DNA of 64,000 bases from STF1-184 sp050178795 (GTDB lineage: Bacteria; Bacillota; Clostridia; Christensenellales; UBA1242), in assembly GCA_050178795.1 (NCBI GenBank), contig JBFXFT010000005.1:1-64000 (forward strand), read 5' to 3'. Both the position numbers and the translations under genes were made by a program. This document shows, piece after piece, positions 23,940 to 32,582 of the stretch. Position 1 is the stretch's first letter. Each line of letters begins with the position of its first letter. Under the pieces are notes generated by a model, which was not told the DNA's origin, made no database searches, and saw only the letters and a list, made by a program, of their open reading frames with translations.

Positions 23940-24743
23940 TTATGGTTGCATAATGCCCGCAAAGACTAACCATGCCAAAGCAGATTTAGACACAAAACTT
24001 AAAATTATATACATCTTTTCGCCGTATATATAGTCTTTCCACTTGCCAACCTTTTTATATTGTAAAAACATATTTAATGGGAACAAGTTAAAGAATAAGA
24101 AGTATGAGCCTGCGATTGCAAATACAAACCACGGTATTTCGGCTAAACTTGTGTTTCCAAAAGCAAACATAAATATTAGCGCCCAACTAAATATTCCTGC
24201 AATTGAGCCTACAATAAAGGCGCTCCAATTTGTTTTTTCTGTGTATTGGTTCATCTTTTCCATAATTAGTCCAAGTAGGTTCATAACCATATTAATACCA
24301 AATAGAAGTACAAGTGTACCAAAATCTGTAACTCCAAACAAAACTGCTATTAAATCAATCATAACGGAACTTGTAATTGAATATTCAATCCATCTAAATT
24401 TATTTATTCCTTTTTGCAAGTCATTGTTATAAACTGGATTTACCCTGCGAGTAGAAACTAAAAAATGAAAGAACGCGGTTAGTAGCAAAAAACCTGCTAT
24501 TACAATTACAAATGGTAAATTAAAAAATAATTCTGTTACATTTTCTAGGTGCGCTGGAACGTGTATAGTTGCCGCTACCCATTGGTAAAAGTTTGTATAA
24601 ATTTCTGGTTGAAAACTTTTGACCGTATCAATTGTTAGCGCTATAACGAGCATAAATGCACCCTCTAAAAAATGAAGTATGCCTGCTGCAACATTTAAAC
24701 GCCTAAGTCTAAAAAATGCATCTGGTCTACTTTGTGAAATCAT
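23940..24743 (-). CDS. Heliorhodopsin
   Basis: A 267-residue protein starting MISQSRPDAF (TAGGAGGA lies upstream; the frame is open ten codons more). It has seven hydrophobic helices. Heliorhodopsin hallmarks are present: an N-terminal RRLN..AGILH, RWIEYSITSSVM in helix 3 with the presumed counterion Glu120, NMVMNLLGLIMEKMN in helix 4, QYKKVGKWKDYIYGEKMYI before helix 7, and the retinal lysine Lys253 in LSFVSKSALAWLVFAG. These differ from type-1 pump rhodopsins. The protein should bind retinal covalently and act as a light sensor or regulator. The family is known mainly from monoderm microbes. No retinal-synthesis gene (blh or crt) is seen here. It lies downstream of ftsH but is separated from it by a terminator. 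Confidence 0.9.
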   Translation of the reverse strand: MISQSRPDAFFRLRRLNVAAGILHFLEGAFMLVIALTIDTVKSFQPEIYTNFYQWVAATIHVPAHLENVTELFFNLPFVIVIAGFLLLTAFFHFLVSTRRVNPVYNNDLQKGINKFRWIEYSITSSVMIDLIAVLFGVTDFGTLVLLFGINMVMNLLGLIMEKMNQYTEKTNWSAFIVGSIAGIFSWALIFMFAFGNTSLAEIPWFVFAIAGSYFLFFNLFPLNMFLQYKKVGKWKDYIYGEKMYIILSFVSKSALAWLVFAGIMQP

Positions 24744-24842
24744 AAATTCTATTCCTCCTAAACTATATTTCAAGTTTACTTATTTAATCAAAATAAATCA
24801 AATGTTTTTAAATAGTAAAAAAATTTAATTGTCATAAAATTT

Positions 24843-24871
24843 AAAAAGCACCTAAGAGTTAGGTGCTTTTT
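24843..24871. terminator. terminator of ftsH
   Basis: AAAAGCACCTAA / TTAGGTGCTTTTTT directly after the ftsH stop. It separates ftsH from the heliorhodopsin gene. Confidence 0.85.
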
Positions 24872-24873
24872 TA

Positions 24874-26964
24874 TTATTTATCGTCTGCCTTTGGATCTAA
24901 TTTTTCTTTTAATTCTTTGTAATCCATAATTTCAGCCTTGACATTTGTAACTATTAGTCCTTCTTTTTTTAAGGCGTCAATAGTCTTTTGTTTTATTTCC
25001 TCAATTCTTTGAGCCTTCAACTCTTGGGCTGCTTTTACTTCCTTTTCCTCTGCCTTTTTCTTTCTGGATATGCGTCTATCTATTGCTTTTATAATATTCT
25101 CTACGCTCTCTCCGTTCATTACTTGGTCTAGTTCTTCTTTATAGATTGTTTCCTTCTCTAATAGAAGTTGTGCTAAAACTTCAAGTTTATCCATACTCTT
25201 TTCAATGGCTTCTTTTGCCCTCAAATAGTTGCGATCAAGTATTTCTTTTATCTCTTCATCTATTTTTCCTGCTGTTGCTTCTGAGTAACTTTGTTGTTTT
25301 GAATAGTCTCTTCCGATAAACACCTCAGTGCCTGAATCTAAGTTTACAAAACCAAGTTTGCTCATACCAAATTGAGTTACCATTTTATGCGCTAGTTTTG
25401 TTGCTTGTTCTATGTCGTTAGAGGCGCCAGTAGAAATGTCTTTAATTATTAATTCCTCTGCTATTCTTCCACCCATATATGCAGCAATGTTGTCGTTCAA
25501 CTTATTAAAGGTATAATAAGCATCATCTGTGCTTGGTCTAGTCATAGTATAGCCACCAGCCATACCCCTTGGAATAATAGAGACCTCGTGCACCTCGTCG
25601 CAGTGTTCCAAAGTTCTTTGAACTATTGCGTGTCCTGCTTCGTGGTAGGCAGTTATCTTTTTATCTCTCTCGGTTACAATACGACTCTTCTTTTGTGGTC
25701 CCATTATAACTTTGTTTATACCTTCAGAAATATCGTTCATATTTATTGCAACTCTATTTGCCCTAGCCGCTAAAATTGCCGCCTCGTTCAATAAGTTTTC
25801 AAGGTCAGCACCGCTAAAACCGCTAGTCATACGTGCAAGGTTTTTAAAGTCAACATCGCTAGATAAAGGTTTATTTCTTGCGTGTACTTCTAATATCTTT
25901 TCCCTTCCTGCTACATCTGGTATGTTAATGACAATTTGCCTATCAAACCTACCAGGTCTAAGTAGTGCTGGGTCAAGTACGTCTGGTCTATTGGTTGCCG
26001 CAATAATTATTACGCCTTCGTTTGCCTCAAAACCATCCATTTGAACCAATAATTGGTTTAGAGTTTGCTCTCTTTCATCATTTCCGCCACCGAGACCTGC
26101 GCCTCTTTGACGACCAACTGCATCAATTTCATCAATAAACACTATACATGGCATACTCTTTTTTGCTTGTTCAAATAAGTCTCTTACCCTTGAAGCGCCT
26201 ACGCCTACGAACATCTCAACAAAGTCACTACCGCTTATAGAGAAGAATGGAACCCCACTTTCTCCAGCTATTGCCCTTGCAAGAAGTGTTTTACCTGTTC
26301 CTGGAGGACCTACAAGTAGTACTCCCTTTGGTATTCTTGCGCCCAAGTTAGTAAATTTGCTTGGGTTTTTTAAGAACTCTACAATTTCTTGTAATTCTTC
26401 TTTTTCTTCTTTTGCTCCTGCAACATCTTTAAACCTTACTTTTGGCATTTCGGCAAGTTTTGCCCTGCTCCTTGAAAAGCCCATAGATTTACTGTTTGTT
26501 GAAGTTATCATTCTGATTACTATAATTGCTATCGCTACAAACAATGCTATACTTAAATATGGTAAAAGTGAGTCTATTATAGACGCTTGCTCAAAAGAGT
26601 ATGTGGCGATAACTTGAACCGTAGGTACACCTGTAAGTTCTTGTTCTGCAAGTTCACCTGCATTGTATGCATCTATAAAGTTCATTAAATATTCTGCATC
26701 TATATAAGTAGCTACATAATCATATTTTTCTGGAAAGTCGTCTACTAAGTACTGAGAGTTTACATCTCTTGCTTTTATTGTGCTTCCAACTACATCAATG
26801 TTTGTAATTTGTTCTGCTACAACTTTGTCCCTAAACTCCGTCCAGCTAAGTTCTGTATAGTTTGGAGTAAGGTTAAGTGATGATATTACTAGTAAAATTA
26901 AAGCAACCGCCAGTACAATTTTTATAATGTTATTAAATATATTGTTATTTTTTTTAATTGGCAT
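24874..26964 (-). CDS. ftsH: ATP-dependent zinc metalloprotease FtsH
   Basis: A 696-residue protein. Two membrane helices (about 11-29 and 132-150) enclose a small extracytoplasmic domain. Then come the AAA+ domain (Walker A GPPGTGKTLLARA, Walker B CIVFIDEIDA, second region of homology ATNRPDVLDPALLRPGRFD) and the zinc protease domain with HEAGH at about 432-436. It degrades misfolded or regulated membrane and cytoplasmic proteins. The C-terminus has a long charged helix. Length is normal. In many Bacillota ftsH follows tilS-hpt; here it is a single gene, divergent from the CvpA-like gene. Confidence 0.97.
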   Translation of the reverse strand: MPIKKNNNIFNNIIKIVLAVALILLVISSLNLTPNYTELSWTEFRDKVVAEQITNIDVVGSTIKARDVNSQYLVDDFPEKYDYVATYIDAEYLMNFIDAYNAGELAEQELTGVPTVQVIATYSFEQASIIDSLLPYLSIALFVAIAIIVIRMITSTNSKSMGFSRSRAKLAEMPKVRFKDVAGAKEEKEELQEIVEFLKNPSKFTNLGARIPKGVLLVGPPGTGKTLLARAIAGESGVPFFSISGSDFVEMFVGVGASRVRDLFEQAKKSMPCIVFIDEIDAVGRQRGAGLGGGNDEREQTLNQLLVQMDGFEANEGVIIIAATNRPDVLDPALLRPGRFDRQIVINIPDVAGREKILEVHARNKPLSSDVDFKNLARMTSGFSGADLENLLNEAAILAARANRVAINMNDISEGINKVIMGPQKKSRIVTERDKKITAYHEAGHAIVQRTLEHCDEVHEVSIIPRGMAGGYTMTRPSTDDAYYTFNKLNDNIAAYMGGRIAEELIIKDISTGASNDIEQATKLAHKMVTQFGMSKLGFVNLDSGTEVFIGRDYSKQQSYSEATAGKIDEEIKEILDRNYLRAKEAIEKSMDKLEVLAQLLLEKETIYKEELDQVMNGESVENIIKAIDRRISRKKKAEEKEVKAAQELKAQRIEEIKQKTIDALKKEGLIVTNVKAEIMDYKELKEKLDPKADDK

Positions 26965-27167
26965 TTTTTCCTCCTATATATTAGTCCATTAATTCTAGCA
27001 TATTATAACATTTTTACAAAATACTATAAACTATTTTTAAAAGTTTTTCACAAAACTAACACTTTCGCTCGTTTAACCACCAATAAAACACTGCCTACCC
27101 TTGTTTAGATTATATATTTGAACCACAAATTACCCTGTTATATTCTAACGGTTTTATTTAAAAATTA

Positions 27168-27196
27168 TTTACAAAGAAAAATCGTTATGTTATAAT
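27168..27196 (+). promoter_or_regulatory. Promoter of the CvpA-like gene
   Basis: TTTACA, 17-base spacer, TATAAT, about 45 bases upstream of the start codon. Confidence 0.75.
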
Positions 27197-27241
27197 AAAA
27201 TTGAAATTATGCACAGGACGAGTGCATTTTAGGAGGATAAT

Positions 27242-28048
27242 ATGGATTTCTTTACTTCATTAAATGCCCTAGATATTGTAATTATTGTCATTATGTTAAT
27301 ATTTATTATATCTGGATTCGCTAGAGGATTCTTATCAAGCTTGTTAAAATTGTTCAGTAGCGTAGTGAGTTTAGCAATAGCAGTATGGCTTGCAAAACCC
27401 GTTGCAGTATTTATCGACGGAATAGTTAATATGAACAGTTGGTTTGCAGACAAAATTGCTGCTGCGTTCAGCTCTATGGATGCTTTCTTTAATTTAACGG
27501 TCGGAGTTGACTTCCCTGGTGGAGCACCTGGTGCAGATATTACTGGTGCAATTTTAAAAGACGAAATTGCTAATGGTGTTTCAAGCATAGGCGCAATATT
27601 CAAAACAGCCCTTAATTTCTTTATTCAAGACAATGCAACAATTACAAACGGAACCGTTTTAAAAGATTGGTTCGGTCAACTACTTGGTGGAATTGCTGCC
27701 CTAATCGTTGCCGCTGTACTAATCTTCATCGCTATAAGAATAGTTGTTGCTATACTAAGTAAAGTCTTTGACGCTATTACTAAAAATGCCGCTATCGGTG
27801 GACTTGATAGATTACTAGGTCTTGCTCTTGGTGCAGCAAAAGGCGCACTTGTAATTGCAGTTATGTTCGCTATTTATTCTGTAGTTTCTGTAGTTCCCGG
27901 CGTTGAAGCCGCTACAAGTTCAATAATTGATGGCTCTGTAATAGGTAAACCAGTTTATGACTACGTTTCGGAATTTGTCGTAAGCCAGATTGGGCAAATA
28001 GATTTTAATGCAATAATTCAAAGTTTATTTAACTCAATAACCGCTTAG
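27242..28048 (+). CDS. CvpA family membrane protein
   Basis: A 268-residue protein behind AGGAGG. Four hydrophobic segments at about 10-26, 35-55, 155-180 and 200-222. The opening LNALDIVIIVIMLIFIISGFARGF and the pair GGLDRLLGLALGAAKG are the CvpA (colicin V production) family pattern. The loop between helices 2 and 3 (about 56-150) is longer than usual and Gly/Ala-rich (VGVDFPGGAPGAD). Proposed roles of the family concern the cell envelope and division; the biochemical function is not settled. Single gene with its own promoter and terminator. Confidence 0.85.
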   Translation: MDFFTSLNALDIVIIVIMLIFIISGFARGFLSSLLKLFSSVVSLAIAVWLAKPVAVFIDGIVNMNSWFADKIAAAFSSMDAFFNLTVGVDFPGGAPGADITGAILKDEIANGVSSIGAIFKTALNFFIQDNATITNGTVLKDWFGQLLGGIAALIVAAVLIFIAIRIVVAILSKVFDAITKNAAIGGLDRLLGLALGAAKGALVIAVMFAIYSVVSVVPGVEAATSSIIDGSVIGKPVYDYVSEFVVSQIGQIDFNAIIQSLFNSITA

Positions 28049-28070
28049 TAAAAAATTAATTAAACAATAA

Positions 28071-28102
28071 AAAAACAACTGTTAAATTACAGTTGTTTTT
28101 TT
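28071..28102. terminator. bidirectional terminator
   Basis: AAAAACAACTGT / ACAGTTGTTTTTTT between the CvpA-like gene and the convergent exported-protein gene. Confidence 0.85.
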
Positions 28103-28132
28103 GTGCCTTAAATTGTGTCAATTTGTTGTGAT

Positions 28133-29131
28133 TTAAAAGTCTCCAGTATTTTTTACTGCTCCAGTAGTATCTGGCTTGGCAAAGCTTATTTGGTCTCCTG
28201 CTGGCATAATGTAATAACTTGCTGTTGAGTCACAGTATACATCGCCAACGACTTTAACTTTTACAACATATTTATCGCTAAGAGTTAATGTTATAAGTGA
28301 ACCATCTGCTCCAACTATTGCACTTGCCTTCATTTGAGATATTGTTGGAATGGTTGAAGAGTCAGCCATATATTTAATAACTTTTCTATAGTTTTTGCCT
28401 GCCATTGCTGGGTTGTTTAAAACTTGTGCTTGATATTCTGTAACTACTCCGTTTACCTTGATTGCTTTAAAGAAAGATTGTTCAATTACGGCGCTTATAG
28501 AGTAGTCATAAATTGGTTGTCCTGGGAATATTCCAACGGCTTCTTGGAAGTAATCTATCGTGTCATAAACCCAAGTATTTGCGCTTGTATAAGTGGTAAT
28601 TAAATCATTGCCAGACCTTACAACATTTTCCGTTGTTCGTATGTAAACTAAGTTTGTAGCGGAATTGTAATAAATTTGTTTTGCTATTGTTCTACCGTAT
28701 TTATTGCCAGGCTCGTAAGATATAAGTTCATAAATTGCGCTGCCGTCCAAATATTTAATCATAATGTTTTGAGAATAAGTTTGAATTTCTATTCCAAGTG
28801 TTTTTACTGTATTAAATGATGTGCCCCTGCTTATTACGTAATATGAATCAGCGTAGAACGTATTGTTGTATGAAGTAACAAAAGTATCTGCCGCGTTATA
28901 AAATAATTGCTCTGTACTGTCTGTCTCTTCATCTACTGTTGCTGGGTCATAAATTGATATTGCGTGGTTATAATTAAATTCGTTTACATCTTGCATCATC
29001 TGTTCAAATTCTAGCGTTATTTGCGAGTCTTCATAAATACTAGAAATGGTTGCAACAAGCGTTGACAGGGCAAATATTGCCGTCAAGAATATTGTAAATA
29101 CATTTACCATTTTGGTTGTAACAATTTTCAT
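28133..29131 (-). CDS. Exported or membrane-anchored protein, paralogue A (332 aa)
   Basis: The N-terminus carries one hydrophobic helix (about 9-30, VFTIFLTAIFALSTLVAT), then an extracytoplasmic domain rich in Tyr, Thr and Asn. Its N-terminal 60 residues match the next gene upstream (29234): hydrophobic anchor, I.D/E.S/N, EFxQxxxxVxxFNxNH. No known domain. It lacks a lipobox, so a pseudopilin-like or uncleaved anchor is possible. Starts behind AAAGGAG. Confidence 0.75.
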   Translation of the reverse strand: MKIVTTKMVNVFTIFLTAIFALSTLVATISSIYEDSQITLEFEQMMQDVNEFNYNHAISIYDPATVDEETDSTEQLFYNAADTFVTSYNNTFYADSYYVISRGTSFNTVKTLGIEIQTYSQNIMIKYLDGSAIYELISYEPGNKYGRTIAKQIYYNSATNLVYIRTTENVVRSGNDLITTYTSANTWVYDTIDYFQEAVGIFPGQPIYDYSISAVIEQSFFKAIKVNGVVTEYQAQVLNNPAMAGKNYRKVIKYMADSSTIPTISQMKASAIVGADGSLITLTLSDKYVVKVKVVGDVYCDSTASYYIMPAGDQISFAKPDTTGAVKNTGDF

Positions 29132-29233
29132 TTACTAACTCGCTCCTTTTACTATATTTTTAATATATCACTTTTAATTTGCCTTTGCAAGCATTTTATT
29201 TGTTAATTTATAAATATGCAAAATTATGCATTA

Positions 29234-30238
29234 TTATAAACCAGGGATTGTTGGTACTTCAAATGGGATTGGTTGATTATATAGTGAGTACATATAGGTC
29301 ATATTGAAGTTACAGTTCTTTGTAAACACTACATTATACTTTCTTATGTATATTACAAAGTCCAAATTTTGTTTAAGTTTCATAGTTTGAAGTTCGCCAT
29401 ATTTACTGATAATTGCCGACATAATAACTTCTTTAAAATTTAAGTCTCTAACCAAATCTGGCTCAATAGTATTAAGTGCCTCTGTAATAAATTTTCCATA
29501 AACCCCAGTAGAAAGTATTGGGTGCAATTTGTATTGAACGTGATATTGTCCATTTTCGCTTTCGTCTTGAGAGCTTATTTGTTTAAAGAACACTTCCTCA
29601 ATTGTTGTGGCGTTGTTTATTTTGAATAGTGGAGAGTCTGGTTCGCCCCAATAGTTTGCTATAAACTCTTCTATTGTTTTTGTCTTCCATGAAGTGCTTG
29701 AATAAACTGGATTCCATACTCCATTCGCGTTTTCTAGCGTCCAAGTGGAGTTATGGTAAATTTTGTTTGTTACTTTATCGTAATAGAACATTATTGCGCC
29801 CATTTTGCCGCCAAAGTTGTTACTTGTTTCCCTTGCGACAATTTGATAAACCATATTGCCATTTTCGTACCTTGCCATTACAAAGGACATATCTATATCT
29901 AGTGCAACACCAAGTATGCTCGTACTTAGTGTTCCATAAGCTTCATTGTAGTAAGATGTTGCGTTGTCTAAATTTGAAAAACTATTAATCAAGGCTTGTT
30001 TGCCAGAAGTGTAGTGCGCATATTCTTGGTCTACAGGGTAAATGGTCTCTATGTTTGAAGAATCTATTGAGCTTAAATGGTTTGCATTAAAAGACTCAAC
30101 TTCTTCTAAAAGTTGATTAAACTCAAACTGAATATAGTTGTCATTTTGAATATCGGCTACTGTAGAAATTATTACAGACAAAAAAAACATTGCTGCTAAA
30201 ATGAGTGTAAATTTATTAAACAGTTTTGCTGAAAACAT
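29234..30238 (-). CDS. Exported or membrane-anchored protein, paralogue B (334 aa)
   Basis: Same plan and length as its neighbour at 28133: an anchor helix at about 10-28 (FTLILAAMFFLSVIIST), then the shared EFNQLLEEVESFNANH block and a divergent outer domain with long beta-rich stretches. The two are tandem duplicates. The 102-base gap has no clear terminator, so one transcript is likely. Function unknown. Confidence 0.75.
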   Translation of the reverse strand: MFSAKLFNKFTLILAAMFFLSVIISTVADIQNDNYIQFEFNQLLEEVESFNANHLSSIDSSNIETIYPVDQEYAHYTSGKQALINSFSNLDNATSYYNEAYGTLSTSILGVALDIDMSFVMARYENGNMVYQIVARETSNNFGGKMGAIMFYYDKVTNKIYHNSTWTLENANGVWNPVYSSTSWKTKTIEEFIANYWGEPDSPLFKINNATTIEEVFFKQISSQDESENGQYHVQYKLHPILSTGVYGKFITEALNTIEPDLVRDLNFKEVIMSAIISKYGELQTMKLKQNLDFVIYIRKYNVVFTKNCNFNMTYMYSLYNQPIPFEVPTIPGL

Positions 30239-30422
30239 ATTTTCTTTAATCCTTAATAATTTTTTATATTTTGCGTTTTACTAGTACTGCATAATACTAG
30301 TATTATAATTTTACCATTAAAATATTTTAAAGTCAACTTACAAATTAGTCAAATAATTATACATTTTAAAAAATAAATGTTATAATATTTATCGCTACAA
30401 ATTTTTATAAAGAGAGTATTTT

Positions 30423-31322
30423 ATGCAAAAAACAGAAAATTACGCGGCAGAGTATTTAAACACCCTTAATCAAGATGAACTAATTGAGGACGCCGAAACA
30501 AACTACAAAGAGCAATTAATAGACGCAGTAAACCTTTTAGTAAATGGACAAAATACCATAAAATTTATATTTATTGGCGGTCCATCATCTTCTGGTAAAA
30601 CCACTTCTTCGCACATACTTAAAGCGGAACTTTTAAAAAACAGAATAACCGCAAAAGTTATTTCTTTAGATGACTTCTTTTTAGAAAGAGACGAAACGCC
30701 ACTTTTACCTAATGGGGACAAGGACTATGATTCAGTTAATTCCATTGACTGGAAATTGTTTGGCAAGTGTATGAGCGAACTATTATTAAATAAGTCGTCA
30801 GTTTTGCCTGTTTATAATTTCTTGACTGGCGAGAAAAATTTTGGCAACACGCCAACCACTCTTTTAGATAGTGAAGTAATAATAATAGAGGGTTTACACG
30901 CACTTAACCCAATAATCGCTAATTACATTCCACAAGACCTATCAATAAAAATATATGTTTCTCCTCAAACTGGTTTTACATATAACAACAAGGTGGAAAT
31001 AGATGGCTATATTTTAAGGCTTATGCGCAGATTAATTAGAGACATTAAAAGCCGCGGAATATCTCCAGAGCGAACTTTTAAAACTTGGCAAAATGTTAGA
31101 AATGCAGAAAGCAAATATATTATTCCATTTATGGACAGTGCAAACTTTATTATAGACACAACACACGCCTATGAGCCATTTATGTATAAAAATATTTTAA
31201 AAACTTTCTCGGCAACACATATGGACTCAATTAATTACTTGTTAAAAAAATTAGAGTATTTTTCAGAGATGGAGCCAAGCAAAGTTCCTAATGATTCGTT
31301 AATAAAGGAATTTGTTGGATAA
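30423..31322 (+). CDS. Uridine-kinase-like P-loop kinase
   Basis: A 299-residue protein. The P-loop GGPSSSGKTTSS at about 52-63, SLDDFF with the catalytic-type Asp, the segment DYDSVNSIDW, VIIIEGLHALNP, and RLMRRLIRDIKSRG with the lid arginines match the phosphoribulokinase/uridine kinase family. The match is closest to the nucleoside-kinase domain that follows a TGS/ThrRS-like domain in some Bacillota; that N-terminal domain is absent here. Probable reaction: phosphorylation of uridine or cytidine with ATP/GTP. The substrate is not proven. Single gene. Confidence 0.85.
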   Translation: MQKTENYAAEYLNTLNQDELIEDAETNYKEQLIDAVNLLVNGQNTIKFIFIGGPSSSGKTTSSHILKAELLKNRITAKVISLDDFFLERDETPLLPNGDKDYDSVNSIDWKLFGKCMSELLLNKSSVLPVYNFLTGEKNFGNTPTTLLDSEVIIIEGLHALNPIIANYIPQDLSIKIYVSPQTGFTYNNKVEIDGYILRLMRRLIRDIKSRGISPERTFKTWQNVRNAESKYIIPFMDSANFIIDTTHAYEPFMYKNILKTFSATHMDSINYLLKKLEYFSEMEPSKVPNDSLIKEFVG

Positions 31323-31330
31323 ATAAAAAA

Positions 31331-31359
31331 CAAAAAACCGATTTTAGTCGGTTTTTTTA
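31331..31359. terminator. bidirectional terminator
   Basis: AAAAAACCGA / TCGGTTTTTTT between the kinase gene and the convergent 31378 gene. Confidence 0.8.
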
Positions 31360-31377
31360 TTTTCTATAAGCTTACTT

Positions 31378-32037
31378 TTAAGCATTGTTTATTGTTATTA
31401 TGCCCAAATATTCTATTGGGTGATTCATTATGAACTCATCTATTGTTAAAAGTTCTACTGGGTTTGCAAACCAAAATTGTCCGTAGGTTTCTGTTTTTTC
31501 AAACATTTGATAGTGACCGTAATTAAACTTTTTACTTACATATAGTGAAATATTTACAAGCGAGTTTGTTGCCGCCTCTACAAAATTGTCCCTATTGGTT
31601 ACAATGTTAACTTTAAAGCCCTTGCCCTCTAAATAATACTTTATTACAAGTGGATTAGTGCCCAAGTAACCATAGGCAAAAGTTCCGTAATTTGCAAAAA
31701 CCCTTATTAGGTCCTCTATTACTATTTCGCCGTCGTAATAGCCTTCATTTTTTAAATAGACTAATGCGTTGTATGTCGCAATCCAACCACAGCCGCTTTT
31801 GTCGCTCGTTTGTAGTCCATAATGAAAACCAGCCGTTAAATTTTGGTTTTGAATGTAACCATTTACATCAAAACTGTCAAAAGTCTCGGCAAAGGCTTTG
31901 TTGCTTGCGTAATAAAAACTTGAAATGCCTATCGGTGCAATGCAGGCCAAAATAAATATTACAACTGCTGCAATTATAAAGCCTGTTTTATTGGTTTTTT
32001 GATAACTTAATTCTGCTATTCTTTCTTCCTCTGTCAT
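31378..32037 (-). CDS. Membrane-anchored papain-like (C39-type) protein
   Basis: About 219 residues, starting MTEEERIAEL (ATAGGTGA upstream). One membrane helix at about 20-42 puts the domain outside the cell. The motif KSGCGWIATYNALVYL has the Cys-Gly-x-Ile-Ala layout of C39/papain-like nucleophile sites. KFNYGHYQMF has a candidate catalytic His, and QFWFANPVE a candidate Asn. These occur in the right order, so a cysteine peptidase-like fold is likely, though activity is unproven. It is the gene after dut on the minus strand, only 21 bases away. Confidence 0.65.
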   Translation of the reverse strand: MTEEERIAELSYQKTNKTGFIIAAVVIFILACIAPIGISSFYYASNKAFAETFDSFDVNGYIQNQNLTAGFHYGLQTSDKSGCGWIATYNALVYLKNEGYYDGEIVIEDLIRVFANYGTFAYGYLGTNPLVIKYYLEGKGFKVNIVTNRDNFVEAATNSLVNISLYVSKKFNYGHYQMFEKTETYGQFWFANPVELLTIDEFIMNHPIEYLGIITINNA

Positions 32038-32058
32038 AAAATTCACCTATCACAAATA

Positions 32059-32508
32059 TTAATTCTTTTTTACTCCTGTTGAGCCAAAGCCACCTTCGCC
32101 ACGCCTAGTTTTATCAAGCGAAACGACTTCCATAATTTCAAACTTGTCAAGTTTTGAAATTATCATTTGGGCTATTCTGTCGCCAGGCTCTATTACAAAG
32201 TCGTCTTTTGAGTGATTAATTAAAATTACGCCAAGTTCGCCCCTATAGTCTGCATCTATTGTTGCTGGTCCGTTTAAAACGCCTATTCCTTTTTTTGCTG
32301 CAAGCCCACTTCTAGCCCTAATTTGAGCCTCATAACCAAATGGCATAGCCATTTTTAAACCCGTTGCAACAACTTTAAAATCGCCAGCTTTAATTACCGC
32401 GTTTTCAACGGCATATAGGTCCATGCCTGCGTCAGATTTGTGCGCAAACTTTGGAATAATTGCGTCTTTATGCGCCTTCATAAATTTAATTTTAGGTCTT
32501 CTAAACAT
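32059..32508 (-). CDS. dut: dUTP diphosphatase (dUTPase)
   Basis: A 149-residue trimeric-type dUTPase with all five motifs: HKSDAGMDLYA, ARSGLA, GVLNGPATIDADYRGELGV (with the uracil-pocket Tyr and catalytic Asp), GDRIAQMII, and the C-terminal arm RGEGGFGSTG. It hydrolyses dUTP to dUMP, keeping uracil out of DNA and supplying dTMP synthesis. It begins behind AGGAGA. The gene upstream (32583) looks like a thymine-hypermodification enzyme, so a shared thymidine-nucleotide theme is possible. Confidence 0.96.
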   Translation of the reverse strand: MFRRPKIKFMKAHKDAIIPKFAHKSDAGMDLYAVENAVIKAGDFKVVATGLKMAMPFGYEAQIRARSGLAAKKGIGVLNGPATIDADYRGELGVILINHSKDDFVIEPGDRIAQMIISKLDKFEIMEVVSLDKTRRGEGGFGSTGVKKN

Positions 32509-32582
32509 AGTGTAATTCTCCTAATTTCCGTATAATTAAGTATACCATATCTATGGTATTTATCATAGCATTTACTGGTTAT

